Origin: Devosia equisanguinis
GTDB taxonomy: Bacteria > Pseudomonadota > Alphaproteobacteria > Rhizobiales > Devosiaceae
Assembly: GCF_900631955.1 (NCBI RefSeq)
Contig: NZ_UZWD01000018.1
Coordinates: forward strand, 1-64,000
Length of the DNA stretch: 64,000 nucleotides
Reading direction: 5' to 3'
Positions 1-8,313 of the stretch are shown piece by piece; the stretch's first letter is position 1; every line of letters starts with the position of its first letter. A model generated the notes under the pieces. It was not told the DNA's origin. It worked only from the letters and a program-made list of their open reading frames with translations, and ran no database searches. Position numbers and translations under genes: made by a program.

Positions 1-283
1 GGGCGGCGTCGGGGGTGGGCGCGGCGGATTGGGCCATGGCCCCCTGATGCTCCATGAGGATGACATCATCGCGCAAAGCGGCCGGCGCCTGGGCGGCGGC
101 GGGGCTCGACCGGGCGAGAATGCCCGCCAAACCATTGATCAACAAGGCAGAAAGCCGACGGGTGAAGAGCAGCGGCACCAGCTGCTGCTCCTGCCCGCGC
201 AGCCAGACGACCAGGCGATCCTCAACCGCGCTATAGGCAATGGTGAGCCCGGATACAGGCAGAATCGGCACCGAATCAGTCAA
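1..283 (-). CDS. Partial hypothetical protein, C-terminus beyond left edge
   Basis: An open leftward frame of 94 codons begins at a TTG (283-281) and runs off the left edge without a stop. An in-frame TGA lies just upstream of the TTG, so the start must be this TTG or the GTG a few codons later. A GAGG element sits about 10 bases before the TTG. The visible protein opens LTDSVPILPVSGLTIAY and continues as a mixed, partly hydrophobic sequence with an Ala/Pro-rich stretch. I recognise no domain. It lies 76 bases downstream of the SapC-family gene on the same strand and could be co-transcribed with it. The protein-like composition favours a real gene, but the non-ATG start and the missing end keep confidence moderate. 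Confidence 0.45.
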   Translation of the reverse strand, partial: MTDSVPILPVSGLTIAYSAVEDRLVVWLRGQEQQLVPLLFTRRLSALLINGLAGILARSSPAAAQAPAALRDDVILMEHQGAMAQSAAPTPDAA

Positions 284-359
284 AAGTCTCTTGCCTCATT
301 TCGAACACAAGCCCTGCCGCGATATGAACGGAGTATGAATGGATGTTCATGTCGCCGGT

Positions 360-1163
360 TCAGTCGGTCTTAAGAACCTCATCCCAATCGATATCGTCGT
401 CCGCTTTAGCCGATGCAAACATCGACGCAACATCTTCATGCTGCGACCTGCTTCTCTCCGCATACTGGGCATGGGCATTTGCCAGGCGCCCCAGCTTTGC
501 CAAATTGGCCATAGAGATAAGCTGAGCGTATGCCACAGCCAAGGTACCACCCTCGCGCAAAGCTGCGAATGATACCGCGTCCAATTGTGTCAGCGCGCTT
601 TCACTGACGCGCAACAGGCCATTTATGGGCACCTTGTTCTCACCGTCCTGTATCACAAGCGGCCAAGGTTCAAGAAGTCCCCGTTCCTTTAGGCGTCCTA
701 TGGCTTCGTTCGTGGTGCGAATTCCTCTATGCAGATTCACCAGAAACTGCAGAATTTTGCTAACTCGCTCCGTGGGCCTTTCCTGATCATCGAAAAAGGC
801 CTCTGCCTCTCCCGCTGATGCCAGGAGGCCGCTGCCTTCGTCGAAGGCGAGCGCAAATTCACCTGATTCAGCTGGGATGAGCTTGAAAGGATAGCTGCGC
901 ATTACCGCGGGCACATAGTCACCCAACCAGCGGCCATCAGGTCCGACAAAAAGGTTTGTGCCAGGGGTCAGCGACAGCAGAGCCACCATCGATGGTATTT
1001 CGCCATCTATCACGCCGAGCACGTACTGCGTTGCCATAAGGCCCAACTCTTCGCCAGCGATCTGAGTGACGTTGGAGGTGGAGGCAAATGCGTAGCCCGA
1101 ACTTGGCTTCCAGGCCAATTCGCGATGAGTAGCCAGACGTACAGGCCGAATTTCGCTATGCAT
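360..1163 (-). CDS. SapC family protein
   Basis: This 267-residue protein matches the SapC family (PF07277), named after a gene of a Campylobacter S-layer locus and of poorly defined function. The diagnostic core is visible at about residues 65-100: a G-x-N-L-F-V block, then DGRWLGDYVPAVMRSYPF, then an acidic stretch with FDEGSG. There is no signal peptide, so it is probably cytoplasmic. The ATG is preceded by AGGGG at good spacing (GAAGGGGTAAAA). It lies 112 bases downstream of the S-layer-like gene on the same strand, behind that gene's terminator, so readthrough or its own promoter would drive it. The linkage to an S-layer-like gene fits the family's name, but a direct role in S-layer export or assembly is inference. 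Confidence 0.85.
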   Translation of the reverse strand: MHSEIRPVRLATHRELAWKPSSGYAFASTSNVTQIAGEELGLMATQYVLGVIDGEIPSMVALLSLTPGTNLFVGPDGRWLGDYVPAVMRSYPFKLIPAESGEFALAFDEGSGLLASAGEAEAFFDDQERPTERVSKILQFLVNLHRGIRTTNEAIGRLKERGLLEPWPLVIQDGENKVPINGLLRVSESALTQLDAVSFAALREGGTLAVAYAQLISMANLAKLGRLANAHAQYAERSRSQHEDVASMFASAKADDDIDWDEVLKTD

Positions 1164-1216
1164 TTTTACCCCTTCATCAAATTACATCTAGCGACACATA
1201 GCAAAACTGGTCGTCG

Positions 1217-1255
1217 TAAAAAACAAAAAACCCCCGGCGAGGTGCCGGGGGTTCG
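1217..1255 (-). terminator. Rho-independent terminator of the S-layer-like gene
   Basis: A perfect 10-bp inverted repeat (1229-1238 and 1244-1253, arm AACCCCCGGC) encloses a 5-base loop. In the leftward direction it is followed by a T-rich tract (TTTTTTGTTTTTTA). It sits about 20 bases after the stop of the 969-residue protein gene and fits its strong, independent transcription. Confidence 0.9.
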
Positions 1256-1275
1256 ATACGTCAGATGATGACGTC

Positions 1276-4185
1276 TTAGGCGGTAAAGACGCCCCAAGTA
1301 GCGGAAAAGTCCACGAGACCAACGATCTTGGCAGCATGATCGTTAGCGTCAAGAACATTATTGGCAGTGGCGTTGGAGAAGAGATACGTGTTGCCTTCGA
1401 ACTGGAAGAACTTGGTACCTGCGCCAGTAGCCGCAGCTTCAACGAAAGCCAGATCAAGCGTGGTGGCGCTTGCGGTCAAGGCTACCTTCACCGCCTGATT
1501 AGCAACCAGACCGTTAAGGGCGACACCGTTGAAGTTAAGAACGTCAGTCGTAGACTTGGCGTCGTTCGTCTCCTTCACCGCATCGAAACCAATGATAGTA
1601 TCGAGCTTATCGTAGGTGGAACGAATGTTCACGGTGTCCTTGCCAGCACCGAGGGTGATGGACTCGACCAGATCAGCTTTACCGGTATAGGTCAGACCAT
1701 TGCCAATTTCACCGGCATTGGCACCAAAGGACTGTACGTTGGTCAAGCCAGACGCATCAACAGTCGTCAGCTTGCTGCCAAGAGTATTGTCAATGGTAGC
1801 CGAACCATTACCCGAGAGCGTAACACTGTTCAGGTAGGCATTACCAACCACCGGAGAGACTGCAACGTCGGCCGTTGTAATAGATACAGACGCAAGCTGA
1901 TCGTCGTTGGCAGCATTACCACCGCTCTTCAGTACGATATTGGCCGTAAGTACGTCACCGGACAAGACCACAGCAGTCGGAGCAGTATTCGAAGCGTTAA
2001 CGTTCAGCGTCAAATCGGCGCCAAAAGCCTTAACGCTGCCGGAACCAGTCGAAGTGAGGTTGAGGTTGCCGCCCTGCGCATCAGCTTCAGTGCCTGCATC
2101 CGCACCATCGGCCTTGTAGCCAGTGGCGTATGCCTCGATGCTTGCCTTAGTGGTGACGGCAACAGCAGATGCTTCGGTGATCTTGTCTCCGGCATTACCA
2201 GCAAAGGTATAAGCAGTGAAAGCAAGCTTTGACGCATCAACAACCGCATCAGAGTTGCCGGTAAACTCGACTTGCTCAACATTTTTGATGGCATTGTTGA
2301 ACAGGACATAGTCTTCAGCAATCAGAGACTTGCCAGCCAGAGACAGCGTGTCAACGCCTTCGCCACCATCGATGGAGGTGCGAGTGTTCAAAGTGCCAGT
2401 GAAGATGATCTTGTCATCACCAGCACCTGCGTTGATAGTAGTCGTACCGGTGCCCGTGGTCTGCACCGTGATCTCGTCATTGCCTGCGCCAGTATTGACG
2501 AGAGCAGAGACGGTTGCACTTGTAACTGTGTTGATCGTCACCTTGTCTGCACCGGACCCGGTAGTGACAGTTTTCACATTCGTACCAGCGGTGGTGAAAG
2601 TTACAGCACCAGTGCTTGCAGCTGCTTCAATTGCGGTAACATTCTTCGTGCTGGCACCATCCTGAGTAAACGTCAAAGTAGTGGTGACGGCAGAATTAAC
2701 GGAGATGGTTTCCACGTCCTTACCAGCGGCAACAGCAAGAGCCAGCGACTGATCCGGGACAGCCACACCCTGCTGCGTGATAGCGACGACAGGAGCTGCA
2801 ACGGCACCAGTAACCGCAAAATTAGCAGCGGTCACATCCGGCACGCTGGTATTAGCGGACTTCGACACAAAAGTAACAACCCCGCCTGGACCAGCAGTTG
2901 CGGTCCAGTTTGCTGCCGCTCCGTTATAAGCGGTAACAAATGCAGCAGCTTGGGCGTCGGCATTCGCCAGTGGCGCACTGGCTACCGTGTAAACGCGACC
3001 ATCAAACGTAACAGTATCGCCATCCGCACCGGCTGCAGTGAAAGTAGCAGTAAAAGTCTCTGTCGCACCGGCTGCGCCAGCGACGGATGCGTTCGCAACA
3101 GCACCCGAAACGATCACAGAAGAAACGGCCTTACCGCCAACACTGAGGTTAACGACGTTATCTGTCGCGTCCTTGACGCCGTCAAGATTCACAGCGACTG
3201 AGGCGGCGGCATCAGCAGCAGTGACGGACAAAGTACCGCTGGTATCAATGTTCTTGAAACCAGCCGTGGAAGTATCTGCAAGCTTGGTAACAGCAGACGC
3301 CTTACCAATCTGGTTCACAACTTCAACGCCAGCAAACTTGGACGCATCGACAGCAGAACCAGCACCCGCGTGACCAGCAGCAGAAGCGGCAACGGTGTTG
3401 TCGATGTTGATGGTTTCGATATTCGACGTGCTGTACAGCGTCTGATTAAAGCCAGTCTTGACTTCAACATTCAGCGTATCACGACCACCAGCACCATCGA
3501 AGGAATCCGAGGAATTCCAAGTGGTAGCATCAGCGCCCGACACATTGTTAGTTGCAATGACCTTGAACAGATCATTAGCAGAGGTGCCGATAAAATTGTC
3601 GATACCAACAGTGGTTTCGAAGGTGTCGCCGGTGACGACGTTGTCGAAGAAGGTGTCGACCTTTGCATTGGCCGCGACAACCGATGCATCAGACGCATCG
3701 ACATTAGCAAGCACGCTGCCAGCAGACGACTTGGCGGCAGCATTGAACTCGAAGCTCGGCGTATTGGCGGCCTGATCAACCCAGTTGGACGCAACAGCAA
3801 CCTTGTTAGCCAGAACCTGGCCATCGGTGTTGTTGGGGTTGGTGTTGGCGTTTGCCTGGATCTCGGCAATGATCTGACCCGGGGTGGTTGCACCCGAAGC
3901 GAGCTTGCCAGCGTAGTAAGCAAGGCCTTCAGCATCCGGAGCGCGATTGAACAGGTTCTGGTAAACCTGGTTCAGGAAGTTCTGAGCGCTGGCGACGTTC
4001 GGCAGGGCCAGGTAGGGATAGGCGGCCAGGGCTTCCGGGGAAGCAGCAAAGGAGTCAGCGATGTCAGCGAGCGAAACGCCAGCGTTGACACGGCCGATCC
4101 AGTAGTTCAGGCCTTCCGGATCGGGGGCGCGGTTGTAGTAACCAACATAGAGCTGAGTGATCAGCTGTGCTGTGGTGAGTGCCAT
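1276..4185 (-). CDS. S-layer-like DUF4214 protein with RTX-type motifs, probable T1SS substrate
   Basis: The protein has 969 residues. The N-terminus carries two DUF4214 units (about residues 1-145), with the hallmarks NRAPDPEGLNYW and NRAPDAEGLAYY. A long Ala/Thr/Val/Asn-rich, beta-type region follows, with a few RTX-like turns near residues 570-630 (GAGNDEI, GAGDDKI, DGGEGVDTLSL). It has no cysteine and no Sec signal peptide, and it ends in an aliphatic/aromatic tail (SATWGVFTA). This profile is typical of type I secreted surface or S-layer proteins such as Caulobacter RsaA, although I see no direct homology to RsaA. A T1SS exporter pair lies at 9994-13095. The ATG is preceded by AGAGG. A strong terminator follows the gene and an inverted repeat sits in the putative promoter, both suggesting high, regulated expression. 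It could instead be a large adhesin. Confidence 0.85.
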   Translation of the reverse strand: MALTTAQLITQLYVGYYNRAPDPEGLNYWIGRVNAGVSLADIADSFAASPEALAAYPYLALPNVASAQNFLNQVYQNLFNRAPDAEGLAYYAGKLASGATTPGQIIAEIQANANTNPNNTDGQVLANKVAVASNWVDQAANTPSFEFNAAAKSSAGSVLANVDASDASVVAANAKVDTFFDNVVTGDTFETTVGIDNFIGTSANDLFKVIATNNVSGADATTWNSSDSFDGAGGRDTLNVEVKTGFNQTLYSTSNIETINIDNTVAASAAGHAGAGSAVDASKFAGVEVVNQIGKASAVTKLADTSTAGFKNIDTSGTLSVTAADAAASVAVNLDGVKDATDNVVNLSVGGKAVSSVIVSGAVANASVAGAAGATETFTATFTAAGADGDTVTFDGRVYTVASAPLANADAQAAAFVTAYNGAAANWTATAGPGGVVTFVSKSANTSVPDVTAANFAVTGAVAAPVVAITQQGVAVPDQSLALAVAAGKDVETISVNSAVTTTLTFTQDGASTKNVTAIEAAASTGAVTFTTAGTNVKTVTTGSGADKVTINTVTSATVSALVNTGAGNDEITVQTTGTGTTTINAGAGDDKIIFTGTLNTRTSIDGGEGVDTLSLAGKSLIAEDYVLFNNAIKNVEQVEFTGNSDAVVDASKLAFTAYTFAGNAGDKITEASAVAVTTKASIEAYATGYKADGADAGTEADAQGGNLNLTSTGSGSVKAFGADLTLNVNASNTAPTAVVLSGDVLTANIVLKSGGNAANDDQLASVSITTADVAVSPVVGNAYLNSVTLSGNGSATIDNTLGSKLTTVDASGLTNVQSFGANAGEIGNGLTYTGKADLVESITLGAGKDTVNIRSTYDKLDTIIGFDAVKETNDAKSTTDVLNFNGVALNGLVANQAVKVALTASATTLDLAFVEAAATGAGTKFFQFEGNTYLFSNATANNVLDANDHAAKIVGLVDFSATWGVFTA

Positions 4186-4578
4186 TGGATCGATATCCTC
4201 TTTATCAATGACGGTTGCTCAAACGCGCGGGACGCCCCGACACGCAGATTCCTTCTCACCGACCTAGCTTAAGGTTCTCTAAAGAACAATGCCAAGTCGA
4301 TGTATTTCCCCTGAAAGACCGAAGTAACCTCCCCCAGTCCCCAAGCCGCAAATGACAGTACCGACATGAATCACAGATCAGCCCGGCATTTGACATGGCG
4401 AATTGTGTACTCGCTCAATCGAGCCGCCGCAAGAGGGGTGTGCAGTAAAATTCATACCAAGGGGAATTGACGGAAAAGCTGGGGTTTGAGAGAACGGGGG
4501 CACGAAATAAATGTGACCCCCAGGCCACAGGCGAGAGACAATCATTTCGCCACCGGCCAGAGAGCGGAGAGCGGCGCC
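4186..4578. other. Divergent intergenic region, S-layer-like gene / XRE regulator
   Basis: This 393-base gene-free stretch separates two divergent transcription units and must contain promoters for both. On the leftward side a promoter-like TTGGCA-N17-TTAAGC with an internal inverted repeat leaves an untranslated leader of roughly 70 bases. On the rightward side I see no convincing promoter, only a TTGACG at about 4467. No ORF in it looks protein-like. Confidence 0.6.
4267..4295 (-). promoter_or_regulatory. Candidate promoter and operator of the S-layer-like gene
   Basis: Reading leftward, TTGGCA (4295-4290) and TTAAGC (4272-4267) are spaced by 17 bases. The spacer contains a perfect inverted repeat GTTCT-CTAA-AGAAC (4274-4287). 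A repressor bound there would block RNA polymerase. The XRE protein encoded divergently is an obvious candidate, but nothing in the sequence proves it. Confidence 0.4.
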
Positions 4579-4905
4579 ATGTTGGCGAAGATGGGCCAGG
4601 CCCAGAGCAGCGAAACCACTGAACTGCGGCAGGCCGCCGGCGCGTGGATGCGCGAGGCGCGCGAGGCGCGCGGCATTTCGCAGCGCGAATTGGCCAAACT
4701 CTTGCAGCTGGACTATTATACCTTCATCTCGCAGCTGGAAAACGGTCGCGGCCGCATTCCGCCGAACCGCTATCGCGACTGGGCGGAAGCGCTGGGGATG
4801 GACCACAAAATATTCGCCAAGCAATTGCTGATGTATTACGATCCCGTCACGTACGAGATCCTGTTCGCTGACGATGTGACCGCGGCGGGCCATCAGGAGG
4901 GCTGA
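4579..4905 (+). CDS. XRE-family helix-turn-helix transcriptional regulator
   Basis: The protein has 108 residues from the chosen ATG, which has GGAGA 8 bases upstream; the frame is open further upstream but without a comparable ribosome site. The Cro/CI-type HTH spans about residues 15-75: LRQAAGAWMREAREARG, then ISQRELAKLLQLDYYTFISQLENG and IPPNRYRDWAEALG. The ending (FAKQLLMYYDPVTYEILF) recalls small regulators found beside surface and capsule loci in Hyphomicrobiales. It overlaps the next gene by one base (TGATG) with a strong AGGAGG before that start, so the two are translationally coupled. It may regulate the surrounding surface genes or the divergent S-layer-like gene; the target is inference. 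Confidence 0.85.
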   Translation: MLAKMGQAQSSETTELRQAAGAWMREAREARGISQRELAKLLQLDYYTFISQLENGRGRIPPNRYRDWAEALGMDHKIFAKQLLMYYDPVTYEILFADDVTAAGHQEG

Positions 4906-6599
4906 TGTCCACAGTGCTGAGCTTTCCGGCGGCGGGTGAGGCCCGGTCCGGTTCCGGCGGCGATTGGAGCCGGCAGGAACTGGCCGATCTTTATCGCGTC
5001 GAGGCTCTGCTCATCCAGGCAAATATGCGCATCGAGACCGAGCGCGGCACATCCGACGAGGGTGAGCCGTGGTTCGTGTTTTGCCGCCCGGATGGCGACG
5101 TGTTCGTGCACCTCTGCCGAATCGACGGGCTGTACCTGCTCGATAGCCCGGGGCTCGACACGCCGCTGCGCGGGAGCGATTTCGCGGGGCTGATCGATCA
5201 GTTCGTGCGCGGGGTGGCGGCGCGGGCGGCCACCAGCAATGTGGTGCAGCTGCGCAAGGCGCGGCATGACAGCGTGGTGCGGTTGCATCCGGGCGTGATG
5301 ATGGCGGCGCTGATCTGGTCGCTGTATCTGGCCAGCGATCACCTGATGGAAGCCGCGCATGCGGCGGAGGCGTCGCTGGATGGTGTCGACGATGCGCCGA
5401 TGGGGCCGGTGGCGCTGAGCGATACCGACGCATTGCAGATCATTCAGGCCATCGAGGCGCAGCTGCGGGCCGAAGAGGCCGGGGAACAGCCGTCCGGGGA
5501 TGGCGCAGCGCATGGCGTGCAGGCGCGGGCCGGCGTCGAGGTGGCGCGCGATCACCATGGCGAAAGCGGGCGCAGCGGTTTTGGCGGGCATGTGGCCACG
5601 GGCAGCCTGGCGGCGACGCTGACGGCGATTGCGGCTACCTATGGATTGCACCTGGCGACACAGACCGATGGCGAGAGCGAAAAGTCGAGCGAGGTTGCGC
5701 AGGCCGAAACGATCCGCCTGGCAGTCTTGCCGGAGCATGAGGTCGTGGTTGCCGCAGTGGTGCGCGAAGAGAGCACCGAGCCGGTGCGGTTCGTGCACGA
5801 GGCGGCAGACCGGGTGGTGGTGAGCGGGCCGCAGGTGGCGAGCGTCGCGGATCTGGTCGTGGTTTCGCACTATGTGCCGATCGAAGAGCCGAATTTCGAG
5901 CATTGGGCCGGAAATGTACTGGCGGCTCCCACAAAATTCGCGCCGGCGGCACCGGTATTCGTGGCGATGCCCGAACAGGTGGCGGTAGCGGCGCGGAGCA
6001 CGAGCGAGTCGGTGGGCAATCAGAAGAGCGCCGACGTCAAGGCGCTGCTGGCGGCGGCCGAGCAGCATCTGGGTGTGCTCAAGACGTTTTCGCTTGGCGG
6101 AACGGTGGTTTCGGCGACGTTTGAACTGCTGACGCCGATCGTTGCGAGCAAGGATGGGACCGGACTGCTGACGGCGACCGACCTGGTGGCGGCCATCAAT
6201 GCGGAAGCCCCCCCTGCCCCCTATGATGCGCCCTCGCTGGCCCCCAAGGACAGCGACATCATCATGCTGCCCAGCCTGCCGGTTCCGGTGGTTGGCGGCA
6301 CGTCGCCGAATGGCGGGGGAGGCACGACACAGCCGAACAAGCCCTCGGTCAATGGCAATAATAGCGGCTTTGCGGACTATGATGCCCGCGCGCAGTCGTT
6401 CATCCTCGATTTCATGATGAAGTCTGACAAGATCGAGATGATCAAGATGGACACGGCATTGGTGCTGATCGACCTGACGGCGATCGACCAGCCGACGGAC
6501 CGCTATGTGTCCAAGAGCTGGGTGGTGGACGACATCATGACCATCACCGCTATCGGCCATTACGCCGATTTCTACGCCAGCGGCATGCTTTTCGCGTGA
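4905..6599 (+). CDS. Uncharacterised membrane-associated protein coupled to XRE regulator
   Basis: I do not recognise a named family for these 564 residues. The first 120 residues form a compact soluble region (WSRQELADLYRVEALL, WFVFCRPDGDVFVHLCRIDG, FAGLIDQFVRG). Two hydrophobic segments lie near residues 128-146 (HPGVMMAALIWSLYLASDHL) and 228-247 (TGSLAATLTAIAATYGLHLA). A long low-complexity Ala/Val/Glu-rich region follows, with Pro/Gly-rich linkers near residues 440-490, then a more ordered end (FILDFMMKSDKIEMIKMDTALVLIDL). It could be membrane-bound with both soluble parts on one side. Its start codon overlaps the XRE gene's stop, so the pair probably acts together, and the glycosylation module follows 79 bases later. 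Confidence 0.75.
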   Translation: MSTVLSFPAAGEARSGSGGDWSRQELADLYRVEALLIQANMRIETERGTSDEGEPWFVFCRPDGDVFVHLCRIDGLYLLDSPGLDTPLRGSDFAGLIDQFVRGVAARAATSNVVQLRKARHDSVVRLHPGVMMAALIWSLYLASDHLMEAAHAAEASLDGVDDAPMGPVALSDTDALQIIQAIEAQLRAEEAGEQPSGDGAAHGVQARAGVEVARDHHGESGRSGFGGHVATGSLAATLTAIAATYGLHLATQTDGESEKSSEVAQAETIRLAVLPEHEVVVAAVVREESTEPVRFVHEAADRVVVSGPQVASVADLVVVSHYVPIEEPNFEHWAGNVLAAPTKFAPAAPVFVAMPEQVAVAARSTSESVGNQKSADVKALLAAAEQHLGVLKTFSLGGTVVSATFELLTPIVASKDGTGLLTATDLVAAINAEAPPAPYDAPSLAPKDSDIIMLPSLPVPVVGGTSPNGGGGTTQPNKPSVNGNNSGFADYDARAQSFILDFMMKSDKIEMIKMDTALVLIDLTAIDQPTDRYVSKSWVVDDIMTITAIGHYADFYASGMLFA

Positions 6600-6678
6600 T
6601 ATCGGCCGCTGGCCGTTGCGAAAGGTGAAGGACGGGGATAGAGCCGTCCGCCTCCGCTCAACAACCGGCGATAGAGCT

Positions 6679-8313
6679 ATGAATAGAATTTCCATGAGTT
6701 CCGTGCGCGCGCACTGGCTCAACATTGCCGGTTTTGTCGCGTCCTGCCTCGTCGGCGCGCTGTTTCTCTGGATTATTACGCCCGATGATTTCATCAAGGG
6801 CTATTCCAGCTACTGGCAGTCCCAGGTCGAGGACGTATCCCAGTACATATCCGGCTATCGGGCCTATCTCGCGGCGCCATGGCAGTGGCCGCTGCTCGGC
6901 ATTCCGTCGCTGAACTGGCCGCATGGCACGACATTGACTTTCGTCGATGCGATTCCCGCCTTTTCCTTCGTGCTCAAGCTGCTCAACACGGTCATCCATG
7001 TCCCGCTCAATCCGCTCGGGTACTGGATGCTGGTCTGTTATGGCATGCAGGGCGGGGCGGCCTGGCTGCTCGGGCGGCAGCTGGCCGGCTCGGACCTGCT
7101 GCGCGTCGGGCTGGTCGTCGCGCTCTGCATCCTCATGCCGTCGCTGACGGCACGCATGGGTCATTCCAGCCTGCAGGCGCATTTCCTGCTGCTGCTGGCG
7201 CTGACCCTCTACTTCCGCGGACGCGCGGCGGCCCGGCCCGACATCGTCTTGTGGACCGTGCTGCTGCTGGTTTCGTTCTACGTCAATTTCTACATTACCG
7301 CGATGGTCGCGGCGGTGATGGTGGCAAGCACCGGCGACCGCTGGCTCAAGACGCGCAAGGCTGGGGAAGTGCTGGCGAGCGTCGTGCCTGTCATTGCGGT
7401 TGTGGCCAGCGTGCCAATCATGTTGGGCACGGCGTTCGGTCAGGCGGTGCCCGATACCGGCTTCGGCTTCTACTCGATGAATGTCCTGTCGCCGATCGGC
7501 CACGGCTTCCTGGTCCGGCTGCCCTTCTACGTGCCCGGCACGGGCGGACAATATGAAGGCTATAACTATCTCGGTCTTGGACTGATCGCGCTCCTTGCCC
7601 TCAGTGTCTGGCTGCGACAGCGGCAGGGCAAGACCGAGCCAGCCGGGGCTGCTTCATACTTCGGACCGGTGCTGGTCTGCATTTTGGCGCTCTGCGTCAT
7701 CTATGCGCTGTCCAATCATGTCTATGTCAGCGACGTGCAGGTGCTCGAGTGGCAAATTCCGTCATTCCTGACCGGATTGTTCGAAGCCTTCCGGTCTTCG
7801 GGTCGATTCTTCTGGGTGGTCTCCTATGCCCTTGTTGCCGTTGCGGCGCTTAGCCTTGGTCGTGTCGCGCTGCCGCTCCGCGCGATATTGGTGGTTGTCG
7901 CCCTGGTCATCCAGCTGGCAGACATGATCCCGACCTATCGCGAGGTGGGACATAGTCTGGAGCGCGAGCCGCATATTCTTGCCGATATGGATGAGTGGCG
8001 GGCGGAACTGGCGGGGGTAACCACCATTCATGCTTTCCCGAAGTTCAAATGCCCCGGGGGCTATGCGCGGGAAGTGCTACCCCTGCAGTCGGTGGCGGCC
8101 GAGGGTGGCTATAATCTGACTACCGGCTTTATTTCGCGCTATGGCGCCGATTGCGAGGCCATTGCATCCGAGATCGATGCCTCTGACCCGGCGACATCGG
8201 CTTATGTCTTTGCGACGACGCATTTCACGCCAGAGCAGATTGCCAGTTACATGCCGGAAAATGCCCAGTGCAAGACGCTGGAGATCTGGTCGATTTGCAG
8301 AGTCACGCCATGA
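6679..8313 (+). CDS. Polytopic membrane protein, DUF6311-like, putative lipid-linked sugar transferase
   Basis: From the ATG at 6679 the protein has 544 residues; upstream in-frame codons read as non-coding leader. It has about ten hydrophobic segments, beginning WLNIAGFVASCLVGALFLWI. The first periplasmic loop contains SYWQSQVEDVSQYISGYRAYL and LNWPHGTTLTFVDAIP, which resemble DUF6311 and the GtrII/GT-C style of multi-membrane glycosyltransferases. A soluble tail of about 130 residues contains CPGGYAREVLPLQ. The stop overlaps the GT2 gene start (ATGA), and GT2 and GtrA follow. That is the layout of Gtr modules that glucosylate O-antigen or other envelope glycans: flippase, undecaprenyl-phosphate sugar synthase and final transferase. 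The function follows from this context. Confidence 0.75.
   Translation: MNRISMSSVRAHWLNIAGFVASCLVGALFLWIITPDDFIKGYSSYWQSQVEDVSQYISGYRAYLAAPWQWPLLGIPSLNWPHGTTLTFVDAIPAFSFVLKLLNTVIHVPLNPLGYWMLVCYGMQGGAAWLLGRQLAGSDLLRVGLVVALCILMPSLTARMGHSSLQAHFLLLLALTLYFRGRAAARPDIVLWTVLLLVSFYVNFYITAMVAAVMVASTGDRWLKTRKAGEVLASVVPVIAVVASVPIMLGTAFGQAVPDTGFGFYSMNVLSPIGHGFLVRLPFYVPGTGGQYEGYNYLGLGLIALLALSVWLRQRQGKTEPAGAASYFGPVLVCILALCVIYALSNHVYVSDVQVLEWQIPSFLTGLFEAFRSSGRFFWVVSYALVAVAALSLGRVALPLRAILVVVALVIQLADMIPTYREVGHSLEREPHILADMDEWRAELAGVTTIHAFPKFKCPGGYAREVLPLQSVAAEGGYNLTTGFISRYGADCEAIASEIDASDPATSAYVFATTHFTPEQIASYMPENAQCKTLEIWSICRVTP

Noticed and set aside
2272-4272. Rightward open frames opposite the S-layer-like gene
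   Set aside because: They are rich in Ser, Arg and Cys without domains, whereas the leftward gene has DUF4214 units, a ribosome site and a terminator.
4893-6797. Leftward open frame of 634 codons opposite the 564-residue protein gene
   Set aside because: Shadow composition (Arg, His, Gln rich) with no domain; the forward gene has coupled start and a consensus ribosome site.
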